64,000 nt of DNA from Candidatus Aminicenantes bacterium UBA6072 (GCA_002436105.1 DIXU01000001.1:248001-312000); one strand, 5' to 3'. Counted from the stretch's first letter, positions 16,954 to 26,859 are shown. Translations and numbers: made by a program. Notes: generated from the sequence alone by a model not told the origin.

Positions 16954-17542
16954 CCGCCACTTCCCCGATGAATCCCTTGCCCTGCAGTTCGGAGACGAAG
17001 TCGTCGACGTCCGTCTCCACTTGCCCCGTCGGCACGCCCTCACAGACTTCTTTCAAATGGCCCACGATATCGGCCCGGGTCCGGGGATGGACCTGGATGA
17101 ATTTCCAGATGAGCAGGCCGGTGGGATTGACGATCTGCAGGCCGTTGGTGTCGGCATCAAACAATATGGCACCGTCCTCTTCTTCGCGCAGGGATATCCT
17201 GGAATTGGCCAGCAGGCTTGCCGATTGATCCATCTTCTTTCTCCTCCTGAATGTTACCCTCGCTGCAGGCTTGACGGCCCCCTGGTCGCCAAGGTCCACG
17301 ATGAGCTTCTGGACATCCCTTCTTGCCACTTTCTCCTGAATGGCAAAATCCCGGGCTGTCTTTTCGATCACCTGCTTCAGGCTTATCCTGCCGTTCAGCA
17401 GGCGCAGGATCCGCCTGGCCGAATGGTTGATCTCGACGACCTTGTTCTGCCGGGCCAGGAACATCAGGGAACCGTCATCAAAATCCTCAATGGCCGCCTC
17501 GTCCTGAAGCGCGTAACGGAGATCTTCGTTGACCGGTATCAT
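16940..17542 (-). CDS. Tandem PqqD-domain protein
   Basis: 200-residue protein made of two PqqD-like domains. Residues about 5-95 contain FLARQNKVVEINHSARRILRL and a C-terminal helix with LIVDLGDQG. Residues about 104-196 contain GAILFDADTNGLQIVNPTG and LLIWK, then VSELQGKGFIG. The second half, which begins with an internal Met, strongly resembles the unit B PqqD protein, so a gene fusion is likely. Two leader-binding domains in one chain could hold two peptides or hand one peptide to two enzymes. It starts 19 bases after the upstream radical SAM gene. Confidence 0.82.
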   Translation of the reverse strand: MIPVNEDLRYALQDEAAIEDFDDGSLMFLARQNKVVEINHSARRILRLLNGRISLKQVIEKTARDFAIQEKVARRDVQKLIVDLGDQGAVKPAARVTFRRRKKMDQSASLLANSRISLREEEDGAILFDADTNGLQIVNPTGLLIWKFIQVHPRTRADIVGHLKEVCEGVPTGQVETDVDDFVSELQGKGFIGEVADEKR

Positions 17543-17561
17543 CCGAGGATAAGGACGAGCA

Positions 17562-19004
17562 TCAGGATTTCCCCCACGGCACGGTCTCCGAGGTCAGGCC
17601 GGCCGCCTGAAGGAAATTCCGGTAGCAGTCGTGGGGGTTGGCCATGTTGAAATCGCCGGTCATGGTATAGGCCAATCCCGGGCAGCTGCCGTTGCAAAAG
17701 GGGGCCCATTCGCAATCCCTGCAGCCGGGAACGCTCGTCATCGGGATCTGCCGCCGTTCCTTGAGCGCCTGCAGCGTGGGATCGGCCTTCCAAATGGTCT
17801 GAATGGAATCCCGGTTGATGCGCCCGAGCTCCAGCCCGGCCAGCATGTTGCAGGGCGAGATGATGCCGTCGTGGTGCACCGCCAGCTTGTTGTACATGCA
17901 GCCGCAGGCGGTCAGGAAGCCCATTCGCCAGCGCTTGGCCTTTTCGCCGGTAGCCCTGGCATGCTCCATCTCGCCGTACGATTTCCATTTGGCCAATGGC
18001 CCGGCCGTGGCATTGATGCGGCCGCTGTGTTTCTCCTCCAGGCGGATCAATGCCTTCATCGCCTGGAATTGCTGCCCCGGCAGCAGGGTGATTCCGGCCT
18101 GGTTGTCGCAGCCCGCCCCCATGGGCATGGCGTCGTTGGTGCCTATACTGTGCAGCCCAACGTCTTCCAGAAGCAATTTCGCGATGTTATCGAGGTCTTC
18201 GACGTTATGCCGATTGATGGTCACCCGCGAGGTCGCCGGAAAGCCCGCCTCCTTCAGGAGCCGTAGGCCGCGAATCGCCCTCTCGAACGAGCCCTTGCCC
18301 CGGCTCTTGTCGTGGATTTCGGCGCAGGAGCCGTCGATCGACACCTGGATGGAGTTCAGCCGCAGCCGGCGCTTTTTTTCTTCCAGGCGCGCGATCATCC
18401 TTTCGTCGATCAGCGTGCCGTTGCTCAGGATCGAGAAACTCATGCGTTTTTCGATGATCCGATCGATCAGATCAAAGAGGTCCTTACGGACAAAAACCTC
18501 GCCGCCGCTCAGGGTCAGGGTGCGCACGCCCAGCCGGCCCAGCTCGTCAAAAAAAGTCAGCCATTCCGTTGTGGAAAGATCGGGCCGGTCGTGCATCTCG
18601 TGAGCATAAAAGCAATACTCGCAATGGAGATTGCACTTGCCGGTCAATGAAATGTCGAAATCTCCCGGCCGGTCCGAGATTTCGGCGTACTCTTCGGGAG
18701 CGAGCCGCTGCAAGCCTTCCGGCGCGACCTCGATGAATTCGCCTTCCAGGAGCTCGCCCATGAAGTCGCAGACGTCTTTAAAAATGTCCTCATCGGGCGC
18801 CCCCTCATAATCCTCGAGCAGGGCGCGGGCGATCTCCTCGGCGCTGTTGCCGCCGTCGAGCTTCCGCCAGACCGCGAATCCCGTTTGATTGATGACCTTG
18901 TCCCGGCCCGCATCCGGGTTGAAAAGGATGGCATTGTCGCCCTGGCGGCACGTGGAGATTTTCGGGGCCCTTCCGTACTTTATCCGAAAATCGAGCTCTT
19001 TCAT
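17562..19004 (-). CDS. PqqD-radical SAM/SPASM fusion protein
   Basis: 480 residues. Positions 1-95 form a PqqD-like leader-binding domain (AILFNPDAGRDKVINQTG, VWRKLDGG). Positions 115-400 are the radical SAM domain with C124-x3-C128-x2-C131 (CNLHCEYC) and LSGGEVFVRKD, where the usual GGEP reads GGEV. The tail has CGCMYNKL, CNML, CRDCEWAPFCNGSC and NPHDC, a full SPASM pattern. It is the first gene of unit C behind a strong promoter. Fused recognition domains are common in sactipeptide and ranthipeptide maturases. Confidence 0.9.
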   Translation of the reverse strand: MKELDFRIKYGRAPKISTCRQGDNAILFNPDAGRDKVINQTGFAVWRKLDGGNSAEEIARALLEDYEGAPDEDIFKDVCDFMGELLEGEFIEVAPEGLQRLAPEEYAEISDRPGDFDISLTGKCNLHCEYCFYAHEMHDRPDLSTTEWLTFFDELGRLGVRTLTLSGGEVFVRKDLFDLIDRIIEKRMSFSILSNGTLIDERMIARLEEKKRRLRLNSIQVSIDGSCAEIHDKSRGKGSFERAIRGLRLLKEAGFPATSRVTINRHNVEDLDNIAKLLLEDVGLHSIGTNDAMPMGAGCDNQAGITLLPGQQFQAMKALIRLEEKHSGRINATAGPLAKWKSYGEMEHARATGEKAKRWRMGFLTACGCMYNKLAVHHDGIISPCNMLAGLELGRINRDSIQTIWKADPTLQALKERRQIPMTSVPGCRDCEWAPFCNGSCPGLAYTMTGDFNMANPHDCYRNFLQAAGLTSETVPWGKS

Positions 19005-19061
19005 CTGCGAACCGAAGATCTCCCCGATCGATCACGCCCTGGGCAAGAATCGTTAGGGGGT

Positions 19062-19090
19062 AGTTTATGGCAATCTCAGGGATTTGTCAA
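19062..19090 (-). promoter_or_regulatory. Sigma-70 promoter for unit C
   Basis: Minus-strand TTGACA (19090-19085) and TAAACT (19067-19062) are spaced by 17 bases, giving a leader of about 50 bases before the ATG at 19004. It is the third promoter of identical layout in the RiPP region. Confidence 0.8.
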
Positions 19091-19105
19091 ACGGATATCG
19101 CTGGG

Positions 19106-19620
19106 GCGAGGGGATGCCACGAAGCCGAAGGTTCCATGTTCCACGTTCCATGTTCCACGTTCCATGTTCCACGTTCCACGTTCCATGTTCCACGTTCCAT
19201 GTTCCATGTTCCACGTTCCATGTTCCACGTTCCATGTTCCACGTTCCATGTTCCACGTTCCACGTTCCATGTTTGCAACAGATGTAGTTATTAATTGGGA
19301 ATTTGGTGCTTGGTATTTGGCATTTAAGTCCTAATATTGGCTTTTTTGACCGTAAACCGTTTACTGTCTACCGTCAACCGATTGGAATTACGAGCAATGG
19401 TATTTGTCGTTATGCGTTATCCTTGATGAGAAAGAACCAGAGATGATCTTCTCTCTGACTATCACTACCACTATCACTACCACTCAGGGCTGTTAGCTCT
19501 CCTGCTAACACGATCACTAACACTACCATTCGGCTTGTTTTTCGTTCTTGCTGACACTGACACTGTCACTGACACTGGATTCCGTTCTGGTCTCCGGCTA
19601 CCACTATCACTACCACTGAT
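19106..19620 (+). repeat. Composite AT-rich intergenic repeat, copy 1
   Basis: This fills the non-coding stretch before the ABC exporter. It has five ordered modules: a GAAGCCGAAG lead-in, a 7-bp tandem array, a stretch with AATTTGGTGCTTGG, a stretch with GTAAACCGTTTACTG, and a tail built from ACTATCACTACC and TGACACTGACACTG units. The same ordered modules recur at 21476-21892 and, inverted and shorter, at 23071-23367. No credible gene lies inside. Confidence 0.85.
19131..19270 (+). repeat. Tandem array of 20 heptamers GTTCCAY
   Basis: Twenty uninterrupted 7-bp units, each GTTCCAT or GTTCCAC, run for 140 bases. T and C alternate irregularly at the last position. Because 7 is not a multiple of 3 and no unit makes a stop, every frame stays open, producing false reading frames rich in Trp-Asn and Phe-His-Val. 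It is not a CRISPR array, since there are no spacers. Confidence 0.95.
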
Positions 19621-19633
19621 CCTGATAATGCAC

Positions 19634-19639
19634 TATAAT
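19634..19639 (+). promoter_or_regulatory. -10 box just upstream of the ABC exporter
   Basis: TATAAT ends eight bases before the first ATG of the exporter at 19648, with no Shine-Dalgarno sequence between. The -35 region is weak. Either the mRNA is leaderless or translation starts at the Met codon at 19693. Confidence 0.5.
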
Positions 19640-19647
19640 GACCTCCA

Positions 19648-21462
<1,815 letters not shown>

Positions 21463-21475
21463 GCCGGAAATGGCG

Positions 21476-21892
21476 AGGACGAGGGGATGGCCAAGAAGCC
21501 GAAGGTTCCATGTTCCACGTTCCACGTTCCACGTTCCATGTTCCATGTTCCACGTTGGCAACTGATGTAGAATTCTTTGGAATTTGGTGCTTAGGATTTG
21601 GAATTTATGCCCTGATATTGCATTTTTCTGACCGTCAACCGTAAACCAATTGCAATTGCAAGCAATGGTATTATTCTTGATTCGTGATGCGTAATGCGTG
21701 ATGAGAAAGAACAAAAGATGCTCTTCTCTCTGACTATCACTACCACTAAGAGCTGTTAGCCCTCCTGCTAGCACTATCACTAACACTCGGCTTGTTTTTC
21801 GTTCTTGCTGACACTGACACTGTCACTGACACTGGATCCCGCTCCAACCTCTGGCTACCACTACCACTAAGGGCTGTCAGTGCTAACACTTG
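21476..21892 (+). repeat. Composite AT-rich intergenic repeat, copy 2
   Basis: Same module order as copy 1: GAAGCCGAAG, seven GTTCCAY units (21505-21553), GTTGGCAAC, a GGAATTTGGTGCTTAGG stretch, ACCGTCAACCGTAAACC, GATGAGAAAGAAC, then ACTATCACTACC and TGACACTGACACTG tracts. It fills the gap between the exporter and the lipoprotein gene. No gene is seen in it. Confidence 0.85.
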
Positions 21893-21968
21893 TCGCGGAT
21901 TTCTTTTTTCCTGACTTGCAAGTTGGTTTTCTCTATGGTATTTTTGTACAGGAAAATGGAGGTTTGTC

Positions 21969-22385
21969 ATGAAAAAAATAGTGCTTCTCCTTGCGGTTTC
22001 TTTGCTCCTCACGGGCTGCGTCTGTTTCCCGACGGCCGGCGGGCTTCCGGAGGGGAAGCAGGTCAAGGTCAACATCCAGGACAAGACCTTCAAGGGCGAG
22101 CTGCTTTCAGTGACCCAGGAGTTGATCGTCATCCGCTACAAGGACAAGGACAAGGACAAGGAAATCGTCCTGGGCTGCCCGACCAATGAGACCGAATTGG
22201 TGAAAGTGAAGAGGGGCTGCGGCCCGATCGTCGGCCTGCTCTCCAAGGACAAGAAGTACAGATTCAAGGATACCCCCCCGGCCAAGATCGGTGAGAATAT
22301 CATCGACCTCTCCCACGACTCCCTCTACGCATCCAAGATGCCCGATTGGGTCAAGGAGCAGATGACGCTCCTCAGCCAGCTTTGA
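21969..22385 (+). CDS. Small lipoprotein of unknown function
   Basis: 138 residues with a clear lipoprotein signal: MKK, a hydrophobic run, then the lipobox LLTGC with the acylated Cys at about residue 17. The mature part has two further Cys-containing turns (VLGCPTNE, KRGCGPIVG), a Lys/Asp-rich loop (KDKDKDK) and a strand-rich pattern. GGAGG precedes the ATG. The family is not recognised. It may be cotranscribed with the membrane protein that starts 33 bases later. Confidence 0.75.
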   Translation: MKKIVLLLAVSLLLTGCVCFPTAGGLPEGKQVKVNIQDKTFKGELLSVTQELIVIRYKDKDKDKEIVLGCPTNETELVKVKRGCGPIVGLLSKDKKYRFKDTPPAKIGENIIDLSHDSLYASKMPDWVKEQMTLLSQL

Positions 22386-22418
22386 TCCGATTCCTGTCGG
22401 AACACTCTTTTTACGAAA

Positions 22419-23042
22419 GTGAGGCGCCTGTTTGATCTGGTTCTGAGATTGGCCATCGTCTTTTTTTCCCTGTGGCTTCACGACAGGGTGCGCGTGTGGA
22501 TGGCCGGCCGCTGCGGCGACCGCGAAGCCGCCTCCCGGCAGCGGTCGCCGGAAAACCCCTTTGCCCGCGTCGACTGGATCGGCAGCGTGCTGCTCCCCGC
22601 ATTTCTTGTTTTCCGCGGCCAGCCGGTGCTGGGCTGGGCCAGGCCCCTCGAGTTGGACGCCGACAAATTGCCCCGCCCCCGGCGGGATGCCCTGCGGATC
22701 GCCATGGCCGGCCCGTCGGCGAACCTGCTGCTGGCGCTGGCCGGCATCGGTATTTTCCGCGGCCTGGACTCCGCCGGGCTGCTGACCTCGCCAATCCTGA
22801 TACAGATCCTGCCGTTTTTCTGCCTGACCAATGCCTGCCTCGCCGTCTTCAACCTGCTGCCCATCCCGCCGCTGGCCGCCAGCGGCGCCGCCGAGCAGTT
22901 CCTGGGCGGCGACGCCCTTTCTTCCTTTGAAGACATCAAGCCCTTCGGCTTTCTCCTGCTGCTGGCCGGGGTCTATTTCAATTTCTTCGATTTTCTCACC
23001 ATACCGCTGAGCCGGCTGGTCAACACGATGCTGGGATTCTGA
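22419..23042 (+). CDS. Site-2-protease-like membrane protein lacking zinc ligands
   Basis: 207 residues aligned by eye with short site-2 proteases (M50, YwhC-like). It keeps the scaffold NPFARVDWIGSVLLP, GWARPLELD, RRDALRIAMAGPSANLLLA and NLLPIPPL. The zinc motif HExxH reads H21-D-R-V-R, and the third ligand Asp of PPLDGG reads Ala153 in PPLAASG. It is therefore probably not a protease. The start is a GTG at 22419. A retained fold without ligands suggests a binding or regulatory role, or early decay; the frame itself is intact. Confidence 0.75.
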   Translation: MRRLFDLVLRLAIVFFSLWLHDRVRVWMAGRCGDREAASRQRSPENPFARVDWIGSVLLPAFLVFRGQPVLGWARPLELDADKLPRPRRDALRIAMAGPSANLLLALAGIGIFRGLDSAGLLTSPILIQILPFFCLTNACLAVFNLLPIPPLAASGAAEQFLGGDALSSFEDIKPFGFLLLLAGVYFNFFDFLTIPLSRLVNTMLGF

Positions 23043-23070
23043 AGGAACATTGTCAATAACAGTGCCGTTA

Positions 23071-23367
23071 ATTGAAATCGGTTTACGGTAGACGGTAAAC
23101 GGTTTACGGTAAGAGAAGAACCAGCCATCTCTTGTTCTTTCTCATCAGGCATAACGCGTCACGCATCACGAATAATACCATTGCTTGTAATTGCAATCGG
23201 TTTACGGTTGACGGTAAACGGTTTTCGGTAAAAATAAGGTAATATCAGGACTTAAATCCCAAAACCCAAGCACCAAATTCCAAATAATCAAGTACATCCG
23301 TTGCCAACGTGGAACATGGAACGTGGAACGTGGAACATGGAACCTTCGGCTTCGCGGCATCCCCTCG
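23071..23367 (-). repeat. Composite AT-rich intergenic repeat, copy 3 (inverted, shorter)
   Basis: Reverse-orientation copy of the element at 19106 and 21476. It has GTTTACGG-type tracts, GTTCTTTCTCATCA, the CCAAGCACCAAATTCC stretch, GTTGCCAAC, then five heptamers in the form RTGGAAC (23309-23343), and CTTCGGCTTC. The CACTATCACTAC/GACACTG tail is absent. It fills the gap before the S46 peptidase gene. Confidence 0.82.
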
Positions 23368-23380
23368 CCTCTTCCTTCTA

Positions 23381-23409
23381 TTGAAATCCCTGCTCCGGCA
23401 AGCTATAAT
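23381..23409 (+). promoter_or_regulatory. Sigma-70 promoter for the S46 peptidase gene
   Basis: TTGAAA (23381-23386) and TATAAT (23404-23409) are separated by 17 bases. The gene's AAGGAG and ATG follow 33 bases later. Confidence 0.75.
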
Positions 23410-23441
23410 CACGATATCCCTTTCCCATCAAGGAGCCATCC

Positions 23442-25598
23442 ATGCGCATCATGATCTTCTGCACGCTGTTCCTGGCCGCCCTGGCGCTGCCCGCCGTCGA
23501 GGGCATGTTCCCCGTCGACGGCATCACCCCAACCATCATTGCCGACATGAAGGCCCTGGGATGCCGCTTCGACCCGGCCGAGATCTGGAAGCCCGGCGAA
23601 AAGTGCCTGGCCATGGCCGTGGCCAACCTCGGCGCCACCGGCTCCTTCGTCTCCGCCGACGGTCTCATCATCACCAACCACCACGTGGCCTTCGGCGCCG
23701 TGCAGAGCCTCTCCTCGCCGGAGCGCAACTACATCCGCGACGGCTTCCTGGCTGCCGGCCGCGGGCAGGAGGTCCCCGCCCCGGGCTACAGCGTGCGGGT
23801 CATGACCGGCTACGAGAACGTCACCCCGCGCTTCCGCGCCGCGCTGCGCGCCGGGCTGGACCCCGCCAAGCGCCAGCAGCTGGTGGAAAGGATCTCCAAG
23901 CGGCTGGTCGCCGAGGGCGAGAAGACCCCGGGCAACGAGTGCGCCGTGGCGGCGTTCTACGGCGGGCTGGAGTTCTTCCGCGTAACCTATTTCAAGATCC
24001 GCGACATGCGCGTGGTTTACGTGCCGGCGCGCTCGGTGGGCGAATACGGCGGCGAGGTGGACAACTGGATGTGGCCGCGCCACACCGGCGATTTCTCCTT
24101 CCTGCGCGCCTACGTGGGCCGCGACGGCCGCCCGGCCGATTATTCCCCCGACAACGTCCCCTTCCGGCCGCTGCATTATTTCCCCGTCGCCAGGACGCCG
24201 CTGCGCGCGGGCGATTTCACCATGATCCTGGGCTACCCCGGAACGACCAAGCGCTGGCTCACGGCCGCCGAGGTGGCCAACGAGGTCGAAGCCAGCTATC
24301 CCGGCCGCATCGCCCTGCTCGAGCGCTACATCGAACTCGTCGAGAAGCTGTCGGCCGCCGACGAGGGGGTGAGGATCAAGAACGCCGGCATGCTCAAGGG
24401 GCTGTACAACTCGATCAAGAACAACCGCGGCATGCTCGTCGGCCTCGTGCGCGACTCGGTCCTGCGGCAGCGGCGCCAGGCCGAGAGCGAGCTGGCGTCC
24501 TGGATCGCCGCCGATCCCGCCCGGCAAAAGCGCCACGGCCGCCTGCTGGCGGACATCGAGCGCCTGGCCGCCGAGGAGCGCGAGATCGCTTCCCTGGCCA
24601 CGATCAGCGGCTGGCTGACGCGGGGCTGCCGCCTGCTGGACTGGGCCCTGACCCTGAACCAGTGGGGACGCGAGAAAACCAGGAAGAACCTGGACCGCCA
24701 GACCGGCTTCCTGGACCGCGACATGGCCAACCGCATGGCGCGGCTGCCCATCAGCCAGCGCAACCTCGACCTGGCCACCGACAGGGCCGTCTTCGCCTTT
24801 TTTATGGGCCAACTCCTGGATGCCGACCCTGCCGGCCATTTCAGGAAGCTGGCGCAGGAGGTCGAGCGCTTCCCCGGCGCTGACCGCGCCGCGAGGATCC
24901 AGGCCTTCGCCGACCATCTCTACCAGGGCACGCGCCTGGCCGACCTGGACTTCAAGCAAAGGATGTTCGCCTCCGACGCCAGGGCCATGGCCGCCGCCGG
25001 CGACCCGTTCCTGGACCTGGCGGCCAGGATCCAGCCCGCCTTCGACGCCCTCGACCGCCGCCGCAGCGCCATCAGCGGCAACTGGCTCGAGCTGAAGCCC
25101 CTTTACGTCCAGGCCATGAGGCAGGCGCGGCCGCTGGCGCCGCCCTACCCCGACGCCAACCGCACGCTGCGCTTCAGCTACGGGCGCGTCGAGGGCTACG
25201 CCCCGCGCGACGCCGTGCGCTACGCCCCCTTCACCACCCTGGCCGGCGTGCTGGCCAAGCACAGCGGCGCAGCCCCCTTCAACCTCAGCGACGCGTTCAT
25301 CGCCGCCGCCGCAGGCGACGGGCGCCGGCGCCACGCCGACCCGGAGCTGGGCGACGTGCCGGTGAACTTCCTGACCAGCAACGACTCGACGGGCGGCAAT
25401 TCGGGCAGCCCGGTGCTCAACGCCGACGGCGAGCTGGTCGGCGTCCTCTTCGACGGCAACTACGAGTCGCTGGTCAGCGACTTCGTGTTCCAGCCCGGCC
25501 TGACCCGCTCCATTCACGTCGACATGCGCTACGTGCGCTATGTCGCCGACCAGGTCGACCGCGCCGCCCCGGTGCTGCGCGAGCTGGGACTGGAGTGA
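23442..25598 (+). CDS. S46-family dipeptidyl-peptidase (DPP7/DPP11 type)
   Basis: 718-residue secreted serine peptidase that removes N-terminal dipeptides from oligopeptides in the periplasm. It has an N-terminal signal sequence (about residues 1-20), the mature start MFPVDGITP close to the S46 consensus, the catalytic His region IITNHHVAFGAVQ (H80/H81), and the nucleophile in GGNSGSP (S654) followed by GELVGVLFDGNYE. Length is normal for S46. Whether it prefers hydrophobic (DPP7) or acidic (DPP11) residues cannot be decided by eye. Its products could feed a POT transporter such as that at 57-1871. Confidence 0.92.
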   Translation: MRIMIFCTLFLAALALPAVEGMFPVDGITPTIIADMKALGCRFDPAEIWKPGEKCLAMAVANLGATGSFVSADGLIITNHHVAFGAVQSLSSPERNYIRDGFLAAGRGQEVPAPGYSVRVMTGYENVTPRFRAALRAGLDPAKRQQLVERISKRLVAEGEKTPGNECAVAAFYGGLEFFRVTYFKIRDMRVVYVPARSVGEYGGEVDNWMWPRHTGDFSFLRAYVGRDGRPADYSPDNVPFRPLHYFPVARTPLRAGDFTMILGYPGTTKRWLTAAEVANEVEASYPGRIALLERYIELVEKLSAADEGVRIKNAGMLKGLYNSIKNNRGMLVGLVRDSVLRQRRQAESELASWIAADPARQKRHGRLLADIERLAAEEREIASLATISGWLTRGCRLLDWALTLNQWGREKTRKNLDRQTGFLDRDMANRMARLPISQRNLDLATDRAVFAFFMGQLLDADPAGHFRKLAQEVERFPGADRAARIQAFADHLYQGTRLADLDFKQRMFASDARAMAAAGDPFLDLAARIQPAFDALDRRRSAISGNWLELKPLYVQAMRQARPLAPPYPDANRTLRFSYGRVEGYAPRDAVRYAPFTTLAGVLAKHSGAAPFNLSDAFIAAAAGDGRRRHADPELGDVPVNFLTSNDSTGGNSGSPVLNADGELVGVLFDGNYESLVSDFVFQPGLTRSIHVDMRYVRYVADQVDRAAPVLRELGLE

Positions 25599-26524
25599 TG
25601 GAGAAGATCGCGCTGCTCTTCAACCCCAGCTCCGGCAAGGGCCGGGCGGCGCAGAACCGCCGCGCCCTGCAGCGCTGCCTGCGCGAGCAGGGGATCGCCT
25701 ACGACTGGTTCGAGTCGCGCCACGAGGACGACCTGCGCGACCTGGTGGCCGTAACCGCCGAGGACTACCCCCGGCTGGTCGCCGCCGGCGGCGACACGAC
25801 GCTGCTGATCGTGATCAACGAGCTGATGCGCCTGAAGGCCGACAACACCCTGGGCATGATCGGCCTCGGCTCCTGCAACGACGTGGTGCGGGAATTCGGC
25901 ATCCAAACCATGAAGAAGGCCTGCCTGGCCATCCGCCGCGGCCGCACGCGCCCGATCGACCTAGGGGCGGTGCGCGAGGGGAAAAAGGTCCTGCGCTACT
26001 ATCCGGGGCAGGCCTCCCTCGGCCTGGCGGTGCTGATCAACCAGTTCGTCAACCAGGTGGTGCAGCGCAGCCCGCGCCTTGGCAAGTACCAGACCCTGTC
26101 GGGGCTGCGCGGCGGCTGGCAGGCCTGCCGCTCCTCCGAGATGCCGATCCGTCTGGAGGTGGAGCATGCGAACGGCCGGGTCAGCGGCGAGTTCATGCTG
26201 GCCGTCTTCGACAACATCCGCTACTACGCCGCCGGCCGCAAGGCCCTGCCCCAGGCACGACCCGACGACGGGCTGCTCGACGCCCTGCTGATCCGCAAGT
26301 GCTCGTTCCCGCGCCTGGCCTATCTCGCCCTGCTGACCCCGCCCGCGTTCTATGCCGAAAAGAAGGAGGCGCTGGTCCTGCAGGCGGCGAACTTCCAGGT
26401 GAGCGCCGAGAAGGATTTCACCGTCCAGGTCGACGGCGAGGTCCTGAGCCAGGACGGGCAGCCGCGTTCCTTCCGCAGCCTGGAGTTCGCCTCGGTGCCG
26501 CGGGCGCTGAAGATCATTTCCTGA
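25598..26524 (+). CDS. Diacylglycerol/lipid kinase family protein with variant GGDTT loop
   Basis: 308-residue protein resembling DagK/YegS lipid kinases, which phosphorylate diacylglycerol or related lipids with ATP. The N-terminus ALLFNPSSGKG and the glycine motif VAAGGDTT followed by NELM are recognisable, as is LGSCNDVVREFGI for the usual PLGTGNDFAR. The family's GGDGT is GGDTT here and GTGND is GSCND, so catalysis may be altered. The ATG shares its A with the upstream stop, indicating coupling to the S46 peptidase gene. Confidence 0.8.
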   Translation: MEKIALLFNPSSGKGRAAQNRRALQRCLREQGIAYDWFESRHEDDLRDLVAVTAEDYPRLVAAGGDTTLLIVINELMRLKADNTLGMIGLGSCNDVVREFGIQTMKKACLAIRRGRTRPIDLGAVREGKKVLRYYPGQASLGLAVLINQFVNQVVQRSPRLGKYQTLSGLRGGWQACRSSEMPIRLEVEHANGRVSGEFMLAVFDNIRYYAAGRKALPQARPDDGLLDALLIRKCSFPRLAYLALLTPPAFYAEKKEALVLQAANFQVSAEKDFTVQVDGEVLSQDGQPRSFRSLEFASVPRALKIIS

Positions 26525-26536
26525 TCCTTCCGCCTG

Positions 26537-26545
26537 TGCTATAAT
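26537..26545 (+). promoter_or_regulatory. Extended -10 promoter before a small gene
   Basis: TGCTATAAT is an extended -10 box; no good -35 is present. It lies 26 bases upstream of the small gene at 26572. Confidence 0.55.
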
Positions 26546-26571
26546 CCCGAAAAAGACCATGGGGGTGCACG

Positions 26572-26769
26572 ATGAAGTACAAGCTGTTCACCGGACAGGG
26601 AGCCGACCTGGAAAAGAAGATCAACGATTGGCTCACGCCCAACATCGAGCTGCTGCACATCGCCCAGAGCACGGTCAGCGCCATGGTCGGCGAGCGCACC
26701 GTTCCCTACACCATCCTCTCGGTTTTTTACAACGAGCGGGGGATCGTCGAGCAGCGCAATCTGGACTGA
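26572..26769 (+). CDS. Small conserved-looking hypothetical protein
   Basis: 65 residues: MKYKLFTGQGADLEKKINDW, then LLHIAQSTVSA and a strand-rich end TILSVFYNE. The alternation of one helix and short strands resembles small single-domain proteins of the Cse60-like type, which is only a resemblance. Its own extended -10 promoter and a G-rich ribosome site support expression. No function is proposed. Confidence 0.6.
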   Translation: MKYKLFTGQGADLEKKINDWLTPNIELLHIAQSTVSAMVGERTVPYTILSVFYNERGIVEQRNLD

Positions 26770-26835
26770 GAAACCGGCACTCGGCGTAAGGCGCACGGTG
26801 GACGGCGTTCGGCTAAAAGAAGAACTGTGGATCGT

Positions 26836-26859
26836 TTCGTTGCCCTATTGGGCAACGAA
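26836..26859. other. Perfect 10-bp inverted repeat next to tRNA-Leu
   Basis: TTCGTTGCCC, loop TATT, then GGGCAACGAA. It starts four bases beyond the 3' end of tRNA-Leu on the minus strand. There is no T-run after it, so it is not a standard terminator; it could be a 3' processing or termination hairpin for the tRNA. Confidence 0.65.

Noticed and set aside
19131..19270. Possible CRISPR array
   Set aside because: Units are 7 bp and contiguous, with no spacers, and no cas genes are in the window.
19065..19294. Short open frames on both strands encoding Trp-Asn-Met-Glu or Phe-His-Val-Pro repeats
   Set aside because: They are produced by the 7-bp tandem array, which is open in all frames; no start signal or conserved protein is visible.
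23409..25517. 702-residue open frame opposite the S46 peptidase
   Set aside because: Antisense shadow of a recognised enzyme; low-complexity composition and no domain.
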